Of a stretch of DNA of 64,000 nt, positions 26,285 through 34,447 are shown one piece after another. The stretch is from Kiritimatiellota bacterium (GTDB lineage Bacteria > Verrucomicrobiota > Lentisphaeria > Oligosphaerales > JAADHN01), in NCBI GenBank assembly GCA_013151865.1, contig JAADHN010000073.1, positions 1 through 64,000 on the forward strand. Direction: 5' to 3'. Position 1 is the stretch's first letter, and the number at the start of each line of letters is the position of its first letter. The translations under genes were made by a program, and so were the position numbers. A model generated the notes under the pieces. It searched no databases and was not told where the DNA came from. It was given only the letters and a program-made list of their open reading frames with translations.

Positions 26285-28738
26285 CTATCTGGATCGTGTC
26301 AGTCCTCTGCCCAAAGCGGGAAAAATGCTCGTTGCTTCGGTTTTATTGTATTCGAACACGAGGAACCCGCCGGTACGCTGCCGCCGTGTGATGAGGATCT
26401 GTGAAATGAGCCCGGTTGCGCCGAACCTGGCCGTGCTGAGCCCGATCCCCGGATAGAGCGGCACCCCCGTCGGACGCACCCAGCCGAGCTGGCGAATGAC
26501 AGTCCGCTCGAACGCCCGATCATCCGGGATGTAGTCCATCGGACAGACGAAATCCAAGTATCCCTTGCGACACCACTCGACCCAGTCCTGACCGATCGTG
26601 TCCCGGTCCGTCGGCCAGTTACGGAAAACCGCGGCGGAGATCTTGATGTCCGGTCGAACTTTCTTGGCGGCATCGTGCACGCCTTTGACCACGGCCGTGA
26701 TATTACTGCGGCGGAACGCCAACCACTTACGGCGGAGCGGCCCGTCTTTGAGCACCTGGCCCGGCCAATCCGTCACCGGCGCCCCCGCAAATTGTTCGAA
26801 ACGTTTTCGGCACCCGTCGCAGTAGCAGGTTCGGTTCCCGGGGTAACGGATGTAGTCGAAATGGATGCCGTCGACGGGGTAGTTCTTGGCCACTTCGACC
26901 ATGGAATCGATCTCGAGCTTTCGATTCAGGGGATGGGACGGACAGAGCCAGGGGGTCCGGCGTCCCTGCGCATCCTCCTGCAGACGGCCTTCCCGTTTCA
27001 ACCGCGCGGTGAATGCCGGATCCACGGAACGACCGAGATTGAAATTCACCTTCCAAACATGGAGCTGTACGCCGTATTTCCGGCAAGCCTTGAGGCAAGC
27101 CGCCAATTGATCGCCCTGTTCTTTGACGAGCGGGGCCACCGGCAGGACCTTGCTGGGATAATAGGCGGCCCCGCCCCAGAGCATGTTGGGGAATATGGCG
27201 GTAAACCCGCTGGCAGCGAAACGTTGTACGGTCCGGTCCCAGCTCCACCCGGAGATGCCGTACGCCCGATGGCACCAAGCGCCGCGAAACTCGCCGGGCA
27301 GCGATTTCTGCGCCAGGAAAAAGGCTTCCTGCAGGGCCTGCCGTGCTTGGCCGGCGACGTCGATGGCATTGACAAATCTCCGGACGGCAAGCTGCCGACG
27401 GGCTGCGGCGGCAAGCTGTTCCGCAGATTGCAGCCGTCTGGAGACGTCTGCGTCTCGATTCCGCCGCAGATCGACCACGGCGGCGGCATAGCCGCTATAG
27501 GGACGAAAGCGGCCGATGTCGGCCACGGCGGCTTTCGCGGCCCTTTCCCAAACCTCCGGCAAGTAGCGTCCGACCATGGCCAGGAGCATCCGCGGGCCGT
27601 TGACCGGATCCTGGGCCAAATACACGTGAGTCATCCACATCCCGCGATCACTGCCAACCACGGCGGGCAGGTGTGTGTCCGCGCCTTCACTGTTGACCCA
27701 ATCCGCCAAGACCCGACTCTTGCCCGGAATCGGCTTGACTACCGTAATCGCCCAAGAACCTTGTGCGACGTTTACCGGAGCGCCGGCGAGCGCTCCGGAG
27801 CGAAACCGAATACGGCCAAAACCGCCTGGGACATCGCGCCCCGTCACATACTGCCCCGGGGTCATTCCCAGTGCCTTGAGTAGAAGAGGACGGACCGAAT
27901 AAAAGCCGATGACGCGCCCCCCACTCCGCACGAACTCCGAGAGGCGCGAAACCAGTTTGTCCGACATGGTCGGGCTATAGGGCAGGATCACGACTTTGAG
28001 GCCGCGCAACAGGTCGTCGGTCAGTTCGACATCGTCGACAACCGGGGGGTAAATGCCTGCCCTGCCGAGATGATCGACCACGTTTTCCGCATATCGCGCA
28101 ATGCCTTTTGCCTCGTTCTTCCCGATCCTTGCCGCCGCGGAAACCCCGCGCACCACGGCCAGCCCGGCGTCAGCGGGCAACAGCCCGAACGCAGCGACAT
28201 CGAACGCGGTATTCTCCCGTCCTCCTCGCCAGGCGGAAATCCGAATCGCCTCCACCTGCCCCCAACCGTTCGGAGTATCCTCGATACTCGTATTGGCCTT
28301 CAGAATCTCGATGGTTTCCCACTTTCCATCCGCACGCGGCGAGAAGGAAGAGGAGTACCATCCAGGTCCGCTGCGGAAATAAAGGCTGAAACGGGCCACG
28401 GGGGCCGCGTCGGCGCATCGGAACATGAAGCGAATCCCGCGGGCCAGGCGGAGGTCGAGGCGGACAGCGCCGTCCCATGAAGCCCGCTCCATGTCGGTTC
28501 CGGCAAACGGGCACCCGAGACGGAGGGCCGGTACGCGTCCGGCACGGAATGGCCGTGCCGGCGGCGATCCCTGCATCGGGGTCCACACCTCACCCGCGGC
28601 CGCCGTGTCCGGATAGTTCAGATCGATGACGACCGGATAATCGACGGCAGGCAGGTCTTCGCCCCGGACGGCCGCAGCCCCCCGGACGATGACGGCCACG
28701 AGCATTCCAAAGAGGACGCGATTCACTGTCCCGTTCAT
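26285..28738 (-). CDS. Secreted GHL10-family glycoside hydrolase-like protein
   Basis: An 817-residue exported protein. Residues 1-25 are a signal peptide (MNGTVNRVLFGMLVAVIV...). Residues ~35-190 look like a beta-sandwich carbohydrate-binding region (WYSSSFSPRADGKWETIEI). Residues ~200-390 resemble a class-I-amidotransferase-like fold (VVILPYSPTMSDKLVSRLSEF, GGRVIGFYSV). Residues ~465-817 are the GHL10/DUF187 barrel: LPGEFRGAWCHRAYGISGWS, GIHFDYIRYPGN near residue 628 (Asp and Tyr of the conserved motif), FVCPMDYIP and LYPGIGLS. A CYCDGC motif sits inside the barrel. GHL10 proteins act on extracellular glycans, some on cell-wall sugars; the substrate here is unknown. GGAAGG seven bases upstream supports the ATG. 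Confidence 0.87.
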   Translation of the reverse strand: MNGTVNRVLFGMLVAVIVRGAAAVRGEDLPAVDYPVVIDLNYPDTAAAGEVWTPMQGSPPARPFRAGRVPALRLGCPFAGTDMERASWDGAVRLDLRLARGIRFMFRCADAAPVARFSLYFRSGPGWYSSSFSPRADGKWETIEILKANTSIEDTPNGWGQVEAIRISAWRGGRENTAFDVAAFGLLPADAGLAVVRGVSAAARIGKNEAKGIARYAENVVDHLGRAGIYPPVVDDVELTDDLLRGLKVVILPYSPTMSDKLVSRLSEFVRSGGRVIGFYSVRPLLLKALGMTPGQYVTGRDVPGGFGRIRFRSGALAGAPVNVAQGSWAITVVKPIPGKSRVLADWVNSEGADTHLPAVVGSDRGMWMTHVYLAQDPVNGPRMLLAMVGRYLPEVWERAAKAAVADIGRFRPYSGYAAAVVDLRRNRDADVSRRLQSAEQLAAAARRQLAVRRFVNAIDVAGQARQALQEAFFLAQKSLPGEFRGAWCHRAYGISGWSWDRTVQRFAASGFTAIFPNMLWGGAAYYPSKVLPVAPLVKEQGDQLAACLKACRKYGVQLHVWKVNFNLGRSVDPAFTARLKREGRLQEDAQGRRTPWLCPSHPLNRKLEIDSMVEVAKNYPVDGIHFDYIRYPGNRTCYCDGCRKRFEQFAGAPVTDWPGQVLKDGPLRRKWLAFRRSNITAVVKGVHDAAKKVRPDIKISAAVFRNWPTDRDTIGQDWVEWCRKGYLDFVCPMDYIPDDRAFERTVIRQLGWVRPTGVPLYPGIGLSTARFGATGLISQILITRRQRTGGFLVFEYNKTEATSIFPALGRGLTRSR

Positions 28739-29240
28739 CAGATACCTTCCATTCTTTGCAACACTTCCGCGGATTCCAGGCGAGCCGTCTGCCGGGACAA
28801 CAAATCCCGGAGGTAAACATATCGGCGGCCGAAGTGCTGTTATTGCCGCTGTCTCGCCCGGCATTCCACACAACGTCCGGAAGCTGTATGGGCCGCGCAC
28901 TCCAGTCGTGAGGTCGGCGCATCGCCCCGGTCGACTTTTTCCGCAACCACCGGCACAAAGCGTCGGTGGCCCCCCGCGCGCCTGCGGAACGACCGTTCGA
29001 CTCCCTGCCGCGTCTCGTTGACGGTCCCGCAGGCAGCGCGGGGACTTACACGGAACACGTCGCCGATTCATCCGGCGGAACAGCACGATCACGCCGCCGC
29101 AAAACAGGTTCCGAGGGGGGAGCCGACACACCGCCGCAGACCCCAGCCCCCAAAGGAAAAGACTCATGTCAAACCGGGATGCGGCCGCCCCCTCGTTCCG
29201 GGCGCATCCGGCCCGGTCTTCACCAGCGCCTGCAGCTCAC
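28739..29240. other. Intergenic region upstream of the GHL10 gene
   Basis: A 502-base spacer between two minus-strand genes. It must contain the GHL10 promoter, but I could not identify convincing -35/-10 boxes, RNA structure or repeats. Confidence 0.3.
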
Positions 29241-30080
29241 TCACCAGTCCCATTGCACGGCCGGCGTATTACGCCGAGCCCGAGCAGATGCTCCGGTCAA
29301 TTGCCGGAATCTCCGTGAGACGATATCCTTCCGGTTGGCGTCACGCTGCTGAATGATCTTCCGCAATTCCGCGACCTCGGCTTCGAGCCGGTTTACGGCA
29401 ATGAGCTGGTTCTGCTGGCGCGCCGTGAAAACGCGGTCGATCAACTGGCGAAGTTCCGCCTCCAACCGGGTGATTTCCCGGCGTATTTTTGCCGGATCTT
29501 CGCCCCGACCGGACGTTTTGAGTGCGGTTCGCAGTTTCCGGGCCTGCGCACTGAGTTCGAGACAGCGGGCTTCGAGTTTTTCGATTTCCAACAGTCGTAC
29601 GTACTCGTCGGGACTGCTCCGGCGTGTTTCCTCGAGATCGATAAAGTGTTCGACCAGTTCCCGCGCAAGCCGCCGTCCCGCCCGCGGATCGGCCTGGAGC
29701 GCCGCCGCGAGGCGATCCAGGGCGGCGGGATTATTCTTGCGGTAGAAACGAATGACCCGGCCCACGTTGACGGCGGGGAACTCCTTGCGCAGTCCGTTGA
29801 AACAGGCTCGGACGCGCGCCGTTGCGGGATCTGTCGCGACTGCGGAGGGCTTTGCAGCCGGAGCCGGCGCGGCGCGCTGCGCCGCCGGCGAAGCGGATGA
29901 GCGCTTCGCCGGGGTTGAAGCAGGGGTGCGGGGGGGGGCGCTGCGGAGTCCGCAACACCAAGTGAGACCGGCGATGGCGAAAAAGCGACTGGCGCCGGGC
30001 AGGCTCCTACGCAAGCGCAAGGTCCATGGATGGCCGGGGAGCATCCCACACGTCTTGATCGCAACTTTCGCCGAGTTCAT
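29241..30080 (-). CDS. Predicted exported coiled-coil protein of the sigma-factor operon
   Basis: A 279-residue protein without recognised family. A hydrophobic stretch (FFAIAGLTWCCGL, residues ~33-45) after a basic region suggests an N-terminal signal or anchor, best read from the internal ATG at 30044. A Pro/Ala linker leads to a mostly helical region with strongly heptad-like charged segments (EIEKLEARCLELSAQARKLR; ITRLEAELRQLIDRV; NRLEAEVAELRKIIQQRDAN). The start at 30080 overlaps the anti-sigma gene by 74 bases in another frame. Being third in an ECF sigma/anti-sigma operon, it may be an envelope sensor or a target of that regulon; this is inference. Confidence 0.6.
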   Translation of the reverse strand: MNSAKVAIKTCGMLPGHPWTLRLRRSLPGASRFFAIAGLTWCCGLRSAPPRTPASTPAKRSSASPAAQRAAPAPAAKPSAVATDPATARVRACFNGLRKEFPAVNVGRVIRFYRKNNPAALDRLAAALQADPRAGRRLARELVEHFIDLEETRRSSPDEYVRLLEIEKLEARCLELSAQARKLRTALKTSGRGEDPAKIRREITRLEAELRQLIDRVFTARQQNQLIAVNRLEAEVAELRKIIQQRDANRKDIVSRRFRQLTGASARARRNTPAVQWDW

Positions 30081-30645
30081 GTTCGAGTAGCTTCAGAAGG
30101 TTGTCGCGACGCGCGTCGATGCGACGGCGCAAATCGCGGATGCGGCGGCGGCAGGACTGGGCCGGCTGGACGGACGGTCCACCCGGTAAGCTCGATTCGC
30201 CGGCACGATTGCGGGCAACGTCGACCACCGGTCCCGCCGCCGGGGCCGCCACCGCCAATCCGGCAGTTGCGGGGACGCTTCCCCGCCCTGCCCGGGCCAG
30301 CGCACCGTCCATGCCGGGAAAGTCTTGGGACCCGGGTCGGGGCAGGAGTCCTATCACAAAGACCGCCGCCGCCACACAGGCGGTTCGCAAACCCCAAGTG
30401 AGCACGGCGGGTACGGCGGGTTTCGCTTCATGCACGGCCCGTACTCGGGACATGAGCATCGCCACTTCTCGACGTCCCAGGTGATTGCGTTCCGCCAGGG
30501 CCTGGCGTTCCAGCGTTTCCAAGATGAACAGTTCGGTCCGACAATCTTCGCAAGAGCGGCAATGGACTCGCCAAGCCAAGCCGGCCCGGCTATTGAGTCC
30601 GCTGCTCAACGCCTGCTCTCGGAGTTTGTCACACCTGCTGCTCAT
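30007..30645 (-). CDS. Putative zinc-finger anti-sigma factor
   Basis: A 212-residue predicted inner-membrane protein. Near residue 27 it has His-x3-Cys-x2-Cys (VHCRSCEDCR), the ZAS-type zinc motif of anti-sigma factors. A single membrane helix follows (TWGLRTACVAAAVFVIGLL, ~residues 85-105), then a Pro/Ala-rich periplasmic part and a basic helical C-terminus. The start at 30645 overlaps the end of the upstream ECF sigma gene by 17 bases, so the two are translationally linked, as is usual for such pairs. It should hold the sigma factor inactive at the membrane until an unknown envelope signal. Confidence 0.72.
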   Translation of the reverse strand: MSSRCDKLREQALSSGLNSRAGLAWRVHCRSCEDCRTELFILETLERQALAERNHLGRREVAMLMSRVRAVHEAKPAVPAVLTWGLRTACVAAAVFVIGLLPRPGSQDFPGMDGALARAGRGSVPATAGLAVAAPAAGPVVDVARNRAGESSLPGGPSVQPAQSCRRRIRDLRRRIDARRDNLLKLLEHELGESCDQDVWDAPRPSMDLALA

Positions 30646-31240
30646 TCTTTCTCCAACTCTGCCGCAAGAGTTCCAGGGCCCGATGCATCCGCCAAAGGGC
30701 GGTCCCAGTGGGGATATCCAGGATGCCGGCGATATCTTTAAAAGCGACATCCCCGTAAATTCGGAGTTCGACCACATCACGGAGATCGGCGGGCAATTCT
30801 TCCACGAGACGCCGCACCTGCTCGGCGTCATGCTTGTCGAGCAGCATCTGTCGCGGATCGCCTTCACTTTGCGGTTCGGGGAAATCAGTCTCCTCGCCGG
30901 GGATTTCGAACTTCCGGCTTCGGCGCCGATCGATGGCCAAGTTCCTCGTCACGCGAAACAACCACGGCGCAAGACTCCGGGACATACGCATACGCGGGGG
31001 ATGGTGAATCAGTTTGAGAAAGACTTCTTGGCAAACGTCCCGTGCCAAGTCGGCCGATCCGACATACCGGGCCGCATAGGCCACAAGCCGGGTCTCATAC
31101 CGCGCGAAGATCTCCTCGAACGCCGCGCTGTTCCCGCCGGCCATCATTCGGAGCAACTTCCAATCCGACGCGGCTTGCAGTTCGGCCACGGCGGCGGCAT
31201 CCAGCATATACCGGTCAAGTGTACGTGTGTACAAACTCAT
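30629..31240 (-). CDS. ECF-type RNA polymerase sigma factor
   Basis: A 203-residue transcription factor. Region 2 is FEEIFARYETRLVAYAARYVG...DLARDVCQEVFLKL, with region 2.4 SLAPWLFRVTRNLAIDRRRS. Region 4 is VRRLVEELPADLRDVVELR...FKDIAGILDIPTGTALWRMHRAL, the helix-turn-helix that reads the -35 element. Order, length and motifs match the ECF (sigma-24-like) family. The ATG at 31240 is chosen because the extension upstream is not conserved; the Shine-Dalgarno is weak. It overlaps the anti-sigma gene by 17 bases and likely autoregulates a three-gene operon. Confidence 0.93.
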   Translation of the reverse strand: MSLYTRTLDRYMLDAAAVAELQAASDWKLLRMMAGGNSAAFEEIFARYETRLVAYAARYVGSADLARDVCQEVFLKLIHHPPRMRMSRSLAPWLFRVTRNLAIDRRRSRKFEIPGEETDFPEPQSEGDPRQMLLDKHDAEQVRRLVEELPADLRDVVELRIYGDVAFKDIAGILDIPTGTALWRMHRALELLRQSWRKNEQQV

Positions 31241-31412
31241 TTGAGCAACTTCGCCTTGTGCTGGGCCCTGCAGGACACCGGACACGACACGCGTGTCGTC
31301 ACCGCTAAAAACGGCTGAACAGGGCCTTTATTGGCAAAGGCGCGAAAACTGCGGCCAGCGGCGCCCCGCCACTTCCGGCAGACCGGTCCCTCTGCCGATG
31401 CAGCCGGTCCGG

Positions 31413-32429
31413 TCAGACTTCGAGGGTCCACCCGTACGGGTCCGGCCGAACCCCGTACTGGATTTCGGTCACCGTCGCATACAACTTCTCGAGCGTCGGA
31501 CCGCACCCGCCCCGAGGCCCGACCCGGATCACCAAGTCTCCGCGCACAATCTCGTTTACGGGCGTGATGACCACCGCGGTGCCGCAAGCGCCGATCTCGG
31601 CAAACTCGGGCACTTCGGCAAAAGGCACGGGCCGAACTTCCACCGGAATGCCGAAGTCACGGGCAATCTGCTGCAACGTCCGGTTCGTCACGCTCGGCAA
31701 AATCGAGGGTGATTCGGGGGTAACATACCGTCCATCCTGTGTAATGCCAATAAAATTCGAGGTCCCGAATTCTTCCACGTACCGGTGTTCGGCCGCGTCG
31801 AGGTAGAGTTCGACGGCGAACCCACGCTCGTGCGCCACGGCATGAGGCTCGAGGCTGGCCGCGTAATTCCCCGCCACCTTGATATTCCCCACCCCTCTGG
31901 GGGCGGCCCGGTCGTATTCGTCGAGCACGACGGCGCGAACGGGGGTCAAGCCTCCTTTGTAATATGCCCCCACGGGCACCACGAAAACGAGAAAAGTATA
32001 TTCCAAAGCCGGGGACACTCCCAGCTGCGGGCCGCTCCCGAAAAGGAGCGGCCGCACGTAGAGCGACCCCCCGGTCCCAAACGGCGGAATGAATTCACGG
32101 TTGGCGTCGGTCACGCGGCGCACCGCCTCGACGAAGAGTTCTTCCGGCACCTCCGCCATGCACAGGCGTCGAGCGGTTCTGGCCATCCGGCGGGCGTTTT
32201 CCCAGGGGCGGAACAGCCGCGTTTTGCCGTCTCGGCAACCGAAAGCTTTCAGGCCTTCGAAAGCCGATTGACCATAATGCAGCGCCGTAGCCGCCATGTG
32301 CAGGCGGACGAACGATCCCTCGACCAGTTCGCCTCCGTCCCAGGAACCATCGCGCCATGTATAGCGGATATGACAATTGGTGTCTCGAAATCCGAATCCG
32401 AGACTGCCCCAGTCGATCCGTTCTTTCAC
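31413..32429 (-). CDS. ilvE: Branched-chain amino acid aminotransferase
   Basis: A 338-residue cytoplasmic PLP enzyme catalysing the last step of leucine, isoleucine and valine synthesis. It begins ERIDWGSLGFGFRDTNCHIRYT and continues ATALHYGQSAFEGLKAF, the PLP-lysine block GVGNIKVAGNYAASL, EEFGTSNFIGI and ITPVNEI, matching the long (class II, about 340-360 residue) BCAT type. I favour GTG 32429, which has GGAG nine bases upstream and starts at the family's usual N-terminus. A GTG at 32540 would add 37 residues of low-complexity sequence. The gene is divergent from the ATPase operon. Confidence 0.93.
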   Translation of the reverse strand: MKERIDWGSLGFGFRDTNCHIRYTWRDGSWDGGELVEGSFVRLHMAATALHYGQSAFEGLKAFGCRDGKTRLFRPWENARRMARTARRLCMAEVPEELFVEAVRRVTDANREFIPPFGTGGSLYVRPLLFGSGPQLGVSPALEYTFLVFVVPVGAYYKGGLTPVRAVVLDEYDRAAPRGVGNIKVAGNYAASLEPHAVAHERGFAVELYLDAAEHRYVEEFGTSNFIGITQDGRYVTPESPSILPSVTNRTLQQIARDFGIPVEVRPVPFAEVPEFAEIGACGTAVVITPVNEIVRGDLVIRVGPRGGCGPTLEKLYATVTEIQYGVRPDPYGWTLEV

Positions 32430-32540
32430 GTTGTTTGACTCCACGTTCAGGTTGTGCTCCCCCGCGCCGCCAAAATCGCCCGGGGCGTATTCGGAATACT
32501 TGCCGGGACCCGCTGCTGCCGGTTGACCCGGGGAGATCAC

Positions 32541-32871
32541 GATTCAATGTAGCGCGCTTCCGATCCGTGACAAGAGCAGCGGCGTTTTTCAATCCCGACC
32601 GTACCGATCAAACTCGTCGAGCAAAATCCGCAATTGCAGTTGAAAGCCGCAAAGGTGGAGGTACATTTTCGACTCTTTTGTGTCCCCGACGACACACGAC
32701 TGCCCCGCATCGGGGCAGTGCCGCGCCTCGAACCGTGTCGCCGCGCGGTCCCCGTCCGTCTGCCTTGCGGCAAATGCCGATTGCCGCGAAACGAGTTGAT
32801 ACAGAACGAATATCACCGGCCGCGAGACAGATGTTTCAGGAATTCGCAGCAAGAACTTAGCGGAGGCCCCC
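32541..32871. other. Divergent spacer between ilvE and the V-ATPase operon
   Basis: Upstream region of both ilvE (minus) and ntpE (plus). Apart from one possible plus-strand promoter at 32640-32667 and the GGAGG ribosome site before ntpE, I see no structure that I can name. Confidence 0.35.
32640..32667 (+). promoter_or_regulatory. Possible promoter of the V-ATPase operon
   Basis: TTGAAA (32640-32645) and TACATT (32662-32667) are spaced by 16 bp. They lie about 205 bases before ntpE. Fit to consensus is moderate, so this is tentative. Confidence 0.4.
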
Positions 32872-33495
32872 ATGTCAGACGATCTTCAGTCGCTGCTTGA
32901 CCGGATCAACCGGGAAGGTTTGGAACGGGCTGAAGCGGAAAAGAAACGCATCCTCGATGAAGCCCGGACCGAAGCCCTACGTATTGTCGAGGAAGCGCGC
33001 ACTGAATCGGAACGCCTGATCGAACAGGCCCGTCAGGAGGCCGCAAACCTGAAGGAACGGGGGTCCGAAGCGCTCCGTCAGGCCGCCCGCAACACGCTTC
33101 TCTCTCTGCGCAGTCAGTTGCAGAAACGTCTATTCAATGTAGTGCGCGCGTGTGTCGGCGAGGCCATGACGGCCGAACTGATGGCCGAGTTGATCCGGGA
33201 AATGACCGCAGCGTACGCCAAACAAGGGTTCAAGATCGACCGATTGAGTGTGTTGCTCCCGGAAGAACGCCTGGAAGCCCTGCGCGACGGCCTACTGGCC
33301 CGATTGGGAGAAGATCTGCGCAACCGTACCGACCTCCAACCCCAGGCGGGGCGTCATGGCGGGTTCCAACTGAGTTTTAACGGTCAGGACGTGGTCTACG
33401 ACTTCACGGATGACGCCCTGGCCGAGGTCCTGTGCGCCTACTTGAACCCCGCGCTGGCCGAGTTGGTCGTCGCGGAGGCCGCCGCGGCGACGTGA
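32872..33495 (+). CDS. ntpE: V/A-type ATPase subunit E (peripheral stalk)
   Basis: A 207-residue cytoplasmic protein. The N-terminal ~75 residues are a continuous charged helix (EKKRILDEARTEALRIVEEA), typical of the E-subunit stator stalk; the C-terminal half has the globular E-domain pattern (DRLSVLLPEERLEALRDGLL; GGFQLSFNGQDVVYDFTDD). It links the A3B3 head to the membrane subunit I, normally with a G/H subunit that is not seen here. First gene of the operon; GGAGG stands upstream of the ATG, and 16 bases separate it from the next gene. Confidence 0.9.
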   Translation: MSDDLQSLLDRINREGLERAEAEKKRILDEARTEALRIVEEARTESERLIEQARQEAANLKERGSEALRQAARNTLLSLRSQLQKRLFNVVRACVGEAMTAELMAELIREMTAAYAKQGFKIDRLSVLLPEERLEALRDGLLARLGEDLRNRTDLQPQAGRHGGFQLSFNGQDVVYDFTDDALAEVLCAYLNPALAELVVAEAAAAT

Positions 33496-33511
33496 GATGC
33501 GGGCGGTCTAA

Positions 33512-34180
33512 ATGTCCGCGGTCGTTCTCGAATACGGCAGGTTCGCTCTCCTGTCGGACTCGTATTCGTATCATGTCAAGCATATGGGAAATGGAAATCG
33601 ACCAGTGGCCGGCACCTCATACTATTATCTGGTCAGTTCCCTACCCCTGTTGCGGTTGGAAGAGCCGCCGCCGTTCCCTTCCTCGGAATTCCTCGACACC
33701 TGCCGGGGTCAATTGTCCGCTACACGATTTGCGAAGCTGGCGCAGGTCACTCTCCTGCCGCGAGCACGGGCCTGCTGCGAGGTCGAGAGGCAGTGGAACG
33801 AGTGGGAAACCGGTTTGCGAAATTGTTTGGTCCGACACCGGGCGGCGGCGCTGGGGCTCGACCCCGAGCGCCTGTTTCGGCCGACATCCGAGGTGTGGCC
33901 CCAACTCGACAGGCAGGTCGACGAAGCCATGAATGGTCGGGACCCCGGGCAACGGGAACTGGCACTCGACCGGCTCCGGTGGCAACACTTGACGGACCTT
34001 GAGCCGGGACACGATTTCGATTTCGAGACGCTGGTGATCTATCGTCTCAAACTATTGCTGGTCGAGAAGCGATCCGCTCGAACGGTCGAGCGCGGCGAGA
34101 GGAATATGGAGGCCCTGCTCGGGCGTGTTCTCGAGGATGCACATGCGCACCGCGCCCCTGACGCTGCGGGAGCCCCTTGA
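33512..34180 (+). CDS. DUF2764 family protein of the V-ATPase operon
   Basis: A protein of up to 222 residues. The segment SYYYLVSSLPLLRLEEPPPFPSSEF is the hallmark N-terminus of DUF2764, a family found between subunits E and A in Chlamydia-type V-ATPase operons (CT309 position). The remainder is helical (WNEWETGLRNCLVRHRAAAL; LVIYRLKLLLVEKR). Because no subunit C gene is visible, this protein may take the place of the C (d) subunit coupling rotor to membrane ring; that is inference. The start is uncertain: an ATG at 33584 would place the conserved motif near residue 12, more like the family, but neither start has a clear ribosome site. Confidence 0.8.
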   Translation: MSAVVLEYGRFALLSDSYSYHVKHMGNGNRPVAGTSYYYLVSSLPLLRLEEPPPFPSSEFLDTCRGQLSATRFAKLAQVTLLPRARACCEVERQWNEWETGLRNCLVRHRAAALGLDPERLFRPTSEVWPQLDRQVDEAMNGRDPGQRELALDRLRWQHLTDLEPGHDFDFETLVIYRLKLLLVEKRSARTVERGERNMEALLGRVLEDAHAHRAPDAAGAP

Positions 34181-34447
34181 TCTCTCCGCAACAGGCGGCG
34201 TGAACGGATGTCACTCTCGGGGAAGGCCTTCCGTTGCACGGTGCAGTTGGATGTCGCGGTGAGGTCGTCCGGAGAACGAACCGGCAGGCCCGGCCTCGCC
34301 GGGAGCATGGGACGGGTTCGAGTCCAGTCGTGAAGCGACCTTTGTGCCCTGCGGGCGTCCGCGGATGAGTGCGGATGAGTCCCGTGGCGCGAAATCACGG
34401 GCCGAAACGGCCGGAAGAGACAACGTTTGTTCAGTCAAGGTATTACG
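34181..34447 (+). other. Hairpin-rich leader between DUF2764 and ntpA
   Basis: A 267-base spacer inside the operon. It holds a hairpin CCCGGC-ctc-GCCGGG (34289-34303), a perfect 10-base tandem GCGGATGAGT (34361-34380), a hairpin CCCGTG/CACGGG with a 9-base loop (34381-34401), and GGCC-GAAAC-GGCC (34400-34412), which shares two bases with the previous stem so the two may compete. Such a structured spacer could tune expression of the catalytic subunits relative to E, but no known riboswitch class is recognised. Confidence 0.45.

Noticed and set aside
34355-34412. Hammerhead-ribozyme-like string (GGATGAGT, hairpin, then CGAAAC)
   Set aside because: The core box reads CGGATGA instead of CTGATGA, the second stem has a mismatch, and no sequence pairs to form the third stem with a cleavage site. 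The GAAAC is equally explained by the GGCC hairpin.
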